Part shown: in pieces, positions 56,744-64,000 of the stretch
How positions within the stretch are numbered: the stretch's first letter is position 1
Layout: each line of letters begins with the position of its first letter
Assembly: GCA_030063045.1 (NCBI GenBank)
Contig: JAQSEB010000020.1
Coordinates: forward strand, 1,674,001 to 1,738,000
Direction: 5' to 3'
Origin: Pratylenchus scribneri
Taxonomy: Eukaryota; Nematoda; Chromadorea; Rhabditida; Pratylenchidae
DNA length: 64,000 nucleotides
Position numbers and translations under genes: made by a program
The notes under the pieces: model-generated
The model's input: only the letters and a program-made list of their open reading frames with translations
What the model was told of the DNA's origin: nothing
The model's database searches: none

Positions 56744-58147
56744 ATGTTCTCCATTGCAACAAAAAGAATTTGTTGCCCATTTGCACGTTCTTCCACCGCT
56801 GTTCTTCTTTCGCTTCCAGTCACAAAGTTTTTCCACTTATAATTTTATATAATTAATGCTTAATTTTATAGACCATCAACGACTGTTTCTGCCGCACATA
56901 ATTTGAGTGTTTTCACACGTTCTTCCCAATCATCAACCAAAAATGGAAAGCCAGCAGCGGAAAATATCACTAAAGAGGAAATTGAACGACTTGTGGCCAA
57001 GCACAAAGTGAAGATGTTGTCAATGCCTGTGCGCGCAGAATTTCTGAAGAAAACACCGCTGATCACAAAGGATTTGGAGAGTATCGACATTCGTGTCTAC
57101 CATCGCAAACCAGGTAGGAAAATTGAACATGAATGGTTCTATTCTATTATAAATTTGAATATAAGTTAAATAATTTTGGCTAGGCCTTCTTTGTAAAGTT
57201 TAGGTCCTCAATTAGCATAACTAAAGAATGCAGGGACAAGCGACTCTTCCTATCTATTGAGGTTTACGGTTTATAAAGTTCTTAGCAAAAAATATTCCCA
57301 AAAATATCGAAAACTACAAGCTCCGGTCTTTATTTATTTAGGCACTACAAAAATCCTCACATCACAAATCCAATTAAAATTTTCATTTTCAGAGAAGATT
57401 TCTGATTATGTGGCTTATTTCTCTGTGAAGTTTCTGCGCATTTTTGCTGACTTGTTTTTCCGCAAACGTTACATCCACCGAGCAATTGTGCTGGAAACTG
57501 TGGCCGGTGTACCGGGAATGGTGGCTGGCATGCTCTGCCATATGAAGTAAGTCCATCCATAATATTTATTCGGAATTTTTTGAATTATTCTCTGTCCTTT
57601 TCCATAGGTCCCTTCGTCGAATGCAACATGATGATGGTTGGGTGGAAAAATTGTTGCACGAGGCGGAGAATGAACGAATGCATTTGATGATTTGGATGTC
57701 GGTCACGAAGCCCACAATTTTCGAACGGTTCATAGTAATTTTGGCCCAGGGCATCTTCTTCAATACCTACATGCTCTTTTATTTATTTTCCCCTCGGACC
57801 GCGCATCGTTTTGTGAGTATTTTTAAATTATTTTAATTAATGTTCGCAATTTAAGGTCGGGTATTTGGAAGAGGAGGCCATTGTTTCGTACACAGCATTC
57901 GCCGAGGAAGTGTTGAAAGGGAACATCAAAAATACGCCGGCACCACAAATTGCAATTGACTATTATAATTTGGACAAAAATGCCAAATTGATCGATGTGG
58001 TCTATGCGGTCAGAGCAGATGAGGTGGGTGGGCATGGAAAATATTTTGCAATTAATATTCAATTTTTCATTTTAGGCCGCCCATCGTGATGTCAACCATA
58101 ATCTTACGGACAAATTAGATGCCAATCGACTGAAGAAAAAGATCTGA
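56744..58147 (+). CDS. aox: Alternative oxidase (mitochondrial)
   Basis: Di-iron ubiquinol oxidase of the inner mitochondrial membrane; it passes electrons from ubiquinol to oxygen, bypassing complexes III and IV. Six exons (56744-56826, 56872-57113, 57393-57546, 57608-57812, 57856-58023, 58076-58147) join in frame to 307 residues. All iron-ligand motifs are present: [30 protein letters not shown] and [12 protein letters not shown]. The ubiquinol-pocket segments ([25 protein letters not shown]) are also intact. The N-terminus is basic and Ser/Thr-rich ([20 protein letters not shown]), fitting a mitochondrial presequence. C. elegans lacks AOX, but scattered nematodes carry it. Intron 2 is 279 bp; the others are about 40-60 bp. 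Polyadenylation-like AATAAA at 58264. Confidence 0.95.
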
Positions 58148-58930
58148 GTTTATCACATGCGTATCCAATATTCAAATAGGATTGTGACCTTAAATGCCAT
58201 AATTGTTTTTCCTTGTAATTCAAATTATATAATTTTGTGTTTTATTAATTGATTCGATAATGTGAATAAAATTGTTATTATTTTTCATTGTTATTTTCCC
58301 ATCCAATATTCATCAATGACTCAACAAAACATTCTCATAAAATTGTCCGAAATAATATTAATGGGTGTTTAGGGGTAGATGGAGGGGACCACTTTCATTT
58401 GTGTTGATATGTTTTCATTTATCCCTCAAATCTGCCCTTTCCGGCCTCATCATCAATTGAAAACGCAGACTTATTTTGCCCATATAAAAAAGTGGGTAGA
58501 TGAAGAGGGAGGGCGGGAAGGGACTGGATTAGATTTTGATGATTGGGCGGATTTGTATTTTGTCCCAAACAACCAAACTCTGTGCGCATTCAACAGAGCC
58601 ATAGATTGGCCATACTTTTCGGGTATTCATTCATCATTCCCATTTGGGAATGCGAAATTTTGTGGCTATTAAATTTATCAAAATTTGCCGCCATTTGATG
58701 GATTTGCTCATAATGTTGATTGCCTTCAACAACAACAATTATTTAGCCCAAAATGCCATCATTCCCAATGGATCATTGGTGTTGAAAGGGTGCGTTTTTG
58801 GGAGGAATTCAATATGATTTGTTTTCAACATTTTCCTCGCATAAAGAAGTGCGCCTCCTCCGGCATTTTGTGTCCGAATGTCGAAAATGTTTCATCCTCC
58901 ATCTCCTCCACGATTCATAAATTCCACAGA
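58148..58930. other. AOX 3' flank and unresolved 5' part of aspartic protease
   Basis: Should contain the signal peptide and first propeptide exon of the protease. An ATG at 58698 opens MDLLIMLIAFNNNNYLAQN, a possible but weak signal peptide. Splicing to the exon at 58931 could not be settled. Confidence 0.35.
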
Positions 58931-60447
58931 AACAATATCCGACTTTTTGAAGAAAAAATTCTCAGAATTCGCAAATCATCGAGATCAAACTCACCGTGAA
59001 CGTAGACAAAATGAAATTAATGGCACCAAACAAAACATCGTTTCCCAGGACCAACCTTCGTACAGTATGAGTCTGTCCGATTATGGGAATGTATATTTCA
59101 AGGAAAAGTCCTCCTTTAATGGATCTTTCCCCAAATTAGACCCAATATTATGGCACAATTTCAATTGGGGCCGATCCGGCCCAACAATTCCAAGTGCTTT
59201 TCGATACTGGCTCATCGAATTTATGGATTCCTTGTCAGGGTTGCAGCGACAAAGCTTGCACTGAACATGCTAAATTCAGCTGTGCCAATTCCACCACATG
59301 TAGCCATATGGGCCATAATTTTACCATTTATGTAGGCCAATATTAGGAATTAAACGAGGCATAAATAAATATATTTTAAAGTATGGAACTGGTTCAGCCA
59401 TTGGTGAATTGTTGGAAGATCGAGTTTGTGTAAGATTTTTGGGGTATTTAATAGAAATTGAACATTCTTTGGCCCACATTCTCAGTTTGGAAATGTCAGC
59501 GAAGGAATTTGTACGGATAAAATGCAGGGCAAGTGTCCAATGAATAGGAGGCAATTAAATGATTTTTATGAAGGATTTGGTTGTGCCACCAGTGAGCCGG
59601 GCTCAACTTTTGCGAATGCCGCTTTTGATGGCATTTTGGGTATGGCTTGGAATTCCATCGCTGTTGGCATGATCAGCCAACCATTGACTCAAATATTTGA
59701 AAACAGTGAAATTTGTGAGGAGAAATTGTTCGCTTTTTGGTCAGATTTAATTTATACGGGATTCTGGGAGAATTCTTCGTGGATTTGAATTCAGGTTGAG
59801 CAAAGACAACTACATGGAAGATGATGGAGAGGGAGGGGAAATGACATTATGTGGCACGAATTCAGCAAGATATAAGGCAAGTTTTGTACAGAAAGGATAC
59901 AAAAATTTTGATTTGGCAAAACAGGAGCCGGTGTATTGGATTCCTCTGATGGCCACAGATTATTGGCGAATTTCGCTGGACTCAATCTTTGTTGGCTCCA
60001 ATTTGGCACTTCTCAACAAAACAGTTTCGGCTATTTTGGACACCGGCACATCTTTGATTGCCGGTCCTTCCTCACTTATCCAATCCATCAATGCGCAAAT
60101 TGGTGCGCAAACTTATGTGGCTGGTTGGGAAAGTTTGGATTGTTCAACACTTCCAAATTTGCCGACCATTTATTTCTCCATTGGTGGCCACAATTTCAGC
60201 ATGGCTCCCGATGATTATGTCATTCAAGTTGCTGTTCTAATCACTTTGATTGATTTACCCCATTCAATTTCACATTTTACAGAGCAGTGCTGAAATATGT
60301 CTTAGCGGATTCACTTCGGTGGATTTGAATGAAGGAATGTGGATATTGGGCGATTTGTTCATCGCAAAATGGTATACCATTTTTGATCATGGAAATCAAC
60401 GAATTGGATTGGCCGAGGCTGTCACATCCTCTTCCTCCTCATCTTGA
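58931..60447 (+). CDS. Pepsin/cathepsin D-family aspartic protease (5' end unresolved)
   Basis: A1-family endopeptidase, probably secreted or lysosomal. Exons seen: 58931-59090, 59140-59331, 59382-59429, 59486-59528, 59574-59739, 59795-59876, 59925-60227, 60283-60447. The first supplies a charged propeptide-like stretch ending SLSDYGN, joined in frame to TQYYGTISIGADPAQQF. Catalytic sites: LFDTGSSNLWIPC (first Asp), flap YGTGSAIGE (Tyr), and ILDTGTSLIAGPS (second Asp). Other landmarks: GFGCATSEPGSTF, FDGILGMAW, PVYWIPLMATDYWRISLDSI, ICLSGF, WILGDLFIAKWYTIFD. Introns 59529-59573 and 59877-59924 are GC-AG with gcaag donors. Ends in a Ser run. The upstream signal-peptide exon is not resolved, so the true start is further 5'. 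In plant-parasitic nematodes such enzymes act in the gut; that is inference. Confidence 0.88.
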
Positions 60448-61149
60448 ATGGGATGGTGGTGGATTGGTTTGAAAAGTAAAAGCGGGTCTTATTTCCTTTG
60501 TTAAATTGTTGACCATTTATTTCCTCACAAATTGTCAATTCCAAAGCAGCAGTAAATTTGATTTTTCCCTCAAGCCTCAATTCAATTGTGCATTCCCCTT
60601 TCCAATTTCTTTCATTTCCTCAACAGCTTTTTGCCCATCAATGCCGCATTTTCCACCCATAAATGCCCTCTACCTCTGTAACAATGAATCCATTCTTTCC
60701 GAAAAAATGAATAAAATGTGTATTTTTTGTTTACCTAATAAAATTAATGAATTCCCCCAAAATTGGTTGTCCCCATTTGTTGAGGGGAATATACTGCCCA
60801 AATGCCACATTTATTTCATCCATATGGGACCCATGAATGCCATCAACTATTCGGAATTCTTCTTTAAAGGCACACATTTTGCCCACACATTGAATTTGAC
60901 ACAAATGGCATGTGAATTCCTCCATGCAAATATTTTTTATTTGGCATTTTTAAAAGGGAATATTTGTCATCCCTTCATTGGCCATTCACCTCAAAGTGCC
61001 CTTTGCCTCTTGGCCCGTTTTCTACTTCATCTATATTCTCATTTTTTGAGTAATTTATTGGCTATTTTTTATCAAATAATTCCTCTGCTGCCTCATTCAC
61101 TCTACCAAATATTGACAAAAAATTTTTAATTACTAGTAAAAGTGTTTTG
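60448..61149. other. Protease 3' flank
   Basis: One plus-strand frame is open for 624 bp (60506-61129), but its composition (F, L, H, I, N, P), lack of an ATG context and lack of domains argue against coding. AATAAA occurs at 60737. Confidence 0.4.
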
Positions 61150-61890
61150 TGAATTTGCACTAATTCCGCCTGTTTTATTTGCACTAAAATAATTCCGCCT
61201 GTTTTATTTGCACTAAAATAATTCCGCCTGTTTTATTTGCACTAAAATAATTCCGCCTGTTTTATTTGCCCCAAAATAATTCCGCCTGTTTTATTTGCCC
61301 CAAAATAATTCCGCCTGTTTTATTTGCCCCAAAATAATTCCGCCTGTTTTATTTGCCCCAAAATAATTCCGCCTGTTTTATTTGCCCCAAAATAATTCCG
61401 CCTGTTTATTTGCACCAAAATAATTCCGCCTGTTTTATTTGCCCCAAAATAATTCCGCCTGTTTTATTTGCCCCAAAATAATTCCGCCTGTTTATTTGCA
61501 CCAAAATAATTCCGCCTGTTTTATTTGCCCCAAAATAATTCCGCCTGTTTTATTTGCCCCAAAATAATTCCGCCTGTTTTATTTGCCCCAAAATAATTCC
61601 GCCTGTTTTATTTGCCCCAAAATAATTCCGCCTGTTTATTTGCACCAAAATAATTCCGCCTGTTTTATTTGCCCCAAAATAATTCCGCCTGTTTTATTTG
61701 CCCCAAAATAATTCCGTCTGTTTATTTGCACCAAAATAATTCCGCCTGTTTTATTTGCCCCAAAATAATTCCGCCTGTTTATTTGCACCAAAATAATTCC
61801 GCCTGTTTTATTTGCCCCAAAATAATTCCGCCTGTTTTATTTGCCCCAAAATAATTCCGCCTGTTTTATTTCCACCAAATTAATTTCACC
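61150..61890 (-). repeat. Minisatellite array 4
   Basis: About 25 units of 27-29 bp, plus strand AATTCCGCCTGTTTTATTTG with CCCCAAAAT or CACCAAAAT, the inverse orientation of arrays 1 and 3. A periodic pattern is visible: two or three CCCC units, then one unit lacking two T (TGTTTATTTGCACC). This suggests a higher-order repeat of three to five units. Confidence 0.95.
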
Positions 61891-64000
61891 TGTTTTGTGT
61901 TTCCCTATTATCAATCTCTCATTCCCATCTTCCTTCGCCCTATTTGTCATTTTTTTTGTTCAAACTATTGTTCCATCATCATTTTTGTTGAGTGTCGACC
62001 CAGAAAGTGCGAAATGCGAACAAAAATCGCGCAATTTGTCATCCCCTCCCGTTGTAGCCGATTGCCCTGGATTACTCTAAAATATGTTTTTTTTGCCCTT
62101 TTTCTTCACTTTTTTACGGTCATTCAATTCATCATTCTTCAAACAAATTGAAATTGGGAGTAGGAGGATTGCCCGTTCCATTCGGCACACTTTACAACAA
62201 ATTGAATGGAAAATGACCGATTTTTGAAAGATTTGAATGGAAAATGGGAATGGAGGATCTGATAAAGAAGAAGGAAGGAAATGAACAATTTAATGGAATC
62301 TGCAGAAAAATATTGAATAGAATGTTGAATTGGGTGAAAACAATGTTAACAATGTTCTAAACCTATATGACGGGTTTCCACTCAAACTTCTTGTAAATAA
62401 TCTCATATTTATTTGGCCCATCCAATTTGCCACTTCCGTTTAAAGCATTCCATCCACATTGTCCCTCCAATTGGTGGGCCCAAAATTTCCCATTTCCTTT
62501 CATTCCATTCTCGCTCCATATTTGCTCAAAAAAATAATCGGCTGGCCACTGCTGCTGTTGCGGAATGTTGGGGATGGGAATTGGGAATGGTTGGATGTAA
62601 TCGATGATTGCCCCCATTTTCCCTACTTAATCTTCTTTTTTTCCCATTGGCAAATCCAAACAAACACCTTTCACCCATTTCCATCCATCCATCCATCCAT
62701 CCCTTTCATCTGGCCAAAATCATATTTTGCCCAATACATTTCCCATTCCATGTTTATCTGCTCCAAATCTCCAATTTTCACCCGCTAAATTCGTAAATTT
62801 GGGACCTCGGGGAATTTGCATAATTTTCGGTGAAAGGCCAAATGGACAATACCACTTGAACCCCCAAAATTCCCCTCCCCTTTTCCATTCTTTTCCCTCA
62901 TCATTTCTTGGCCATTATTTTGGCTCAAGTGGAAAATGGATTCTCCTCTTCCTCCAAAACAAACCAAAAACAATCCAAACAATATGAAAATAGTTTGGAT
63001 GGCATTTTTTAATTCCAATGGCCATATTTCTACGTTAATTTTTCCATTTCCCCCATTCTCACTTTTTTGCAAATTTCATCAATCATTTTCTTCTACCCAT
63101 TTTTCTTTGTTTTTTCCTTTATTTTCAATTTTTATTTACCCCTTTTCCTTTTCATAATTCGTTCAGCAGAGCTCATTTTCATATTCTACTAATAAATTTC
63201 TACCCAAATTTGTATTTGGCCGGAATAAATAATCCATAAGGGAAGATGTTCACAAAAAGGTGGCTGAACATTTTTATTATTATTCATTCCATTTTGATGT
63301 TTTCGCGCATGAAAAGCAAAGAAACAGAAGGGTGGAGGAAGAAGATTTCCCTTCATTCTTCAAAGAGGCCGAATGTATCTCCATTCTCCACTGGGAAATG
63401 TTTGGCCAAAAGATTTTGGCAGCCAAGGGGAAATTGGTTTCTCAATTTTAAATGGGACAAAGGGAAATAAGGTAGAAGTGGCTGGCTAAATCGATGAACT
63501 GCTTTTAGGGTAGGGAAAATCACTGATTGGATTGAATTATTGGCCAAAAACATTGATCCATTCCATCCATTTGCTCTCAAAATAGTTTAAGCCAGTCCAA
63601 TTTTCAAGTGTTCACTCATCAAAGTTTAAGTTGAAATCCTCTCCCAATTCCTCTTCAATTTTGTTGGCCATTCTCCCTTCAAACTATACAAAATAATAAA
63701 CCATTTTTATTATTTCCTCCCACTCAATTTTCCTTTTCTTTCGATTTTATGGCCATAAAAATAAAATGGAAAGAGAAAAATGGCGGCTGAAAATGTTGGC
63801 CATAAAGATTGAAATCCATCAGAAATTATTTTGGCAAAAGAAGCAAATCCCCCACATTTATTCCCATCCATTTATTATTGTCAATTTATCAACATCCTTC
63901 GGAATTATTTAAGGGATATGCCCTTCATCCCAATTATATCCTTTGAAGGGAACGGCGAGAATGCGGCGTTGAACGATCCGTTCAAAAGGGCAAAATGATC
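61891..64000. other. No convincing gene
   Basis: Pyrimidine-rich and AT-rich DNA with a (CCAT)n run at 62684-62702. Frames at 63246-63470 are open in two registers but show no domain. A minus-strand frame entering from the right edge (64000-63910: NGSFNAAFSPFPSKDIIGM, stop near 63911) has plausible codon use and might be the C-terminus of a gene beyond the window. Confidence 0.35.

Noticed and set aside
60506..61129. 624-bp open frame after the aspartic protease
   Set aside because: Composition is that of translated AT/pyrimidine-rich DNA, there is no good start and no domain, and it runs into satellite array 4.
1..64000. CRISPR arrays, prophage, bacterial operons
   Set aside because: The minisatellites lack unique spacers, and all recognised genes are spliced eukaryotic genes.

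Overview
The window is nuclear DNA of a nematode. It is AT-rich, with many short introns (mostly 40-60 bp), intron acceptors of the TTTCAG/TTTTAG type, closely spaced same-strand genes, and proteins of nematode or metazoan type: Axin, a DGK-theta/DGK-1 type kinase, CLU-1, ATP-citrate lyase, a FER-like SH2 kinase and a CHK kinase-like protein. Several introns use GC-AG with a 'gcaag' donor. From memory, this is elevated in cyst nematodes such as Globodera, so a plant-parasitic tylenchid is my best guess. That is inference; nothing here fixes the species.

Layout. 0-4 kb: a minisatellite, then a CHK kinase-like gene (minus). 4-7 kb: pyrimidine-rich non-coding DNA. 7.2-8.9 kb: a ULK-like kinase (plus). 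9.8-10.4 kb: a second minisatellite array. 12.4-16.5 kb: a full Axin gene (RGS, GSK3-binding helix, DIX), plus strand. 17.1-19.9 kb: two small membrane-protein genes, minus, 134 bp apart. A ~300-bp inverted-repeat element recurs nine times between 7.6 and 19.7 kb, mostly in introns. 22.8-26.7 kb: a DGK-1-like diacylglycerol kinase (plus). 27.2-27.8 kb: a third array. 29.8-34.0 kb: ATP-citrate lyase (plus). 35.9-41.6 kb: CLU-1/CLUH (plus). 42.6-53.2 kb: a minus-strand cluster that could be an operon: a DDAH/amidinotransferase-family enzyme, SWS1/ZSWIM7 with a complete topoisomerase III gene inside its last intron, then a coiled-coil protein. 53.7-56.3 kb: an intron-bearing histone H2B variant (minus) and a FER-like SH2-tyrosine kinase (plus), divergently arranged over 280 bp. 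56.7-58.1 kb: alternative oxidase. 58.9-60.4 kb: a pepsin-family aspartic protease. 61.15-61.9 kb: a fourth array. The last 2 kb has no convincing gene.

Gene models were spliced by hand. For nearly all of them every exon junction keeps the reading frame and restores a recognisable family motif. Two genes (DGK and the SH2 kinase) need a one-base correction to stay in frame. Functional links: Axin and ULK are signalling neighbours but not obviously one unit. TOP3 and SWS1 both act in homologous recombination, and their nesting is the most unusual structure in the window. ACLY and AOX share a ~130-bp sequence just upstream of their start codons.
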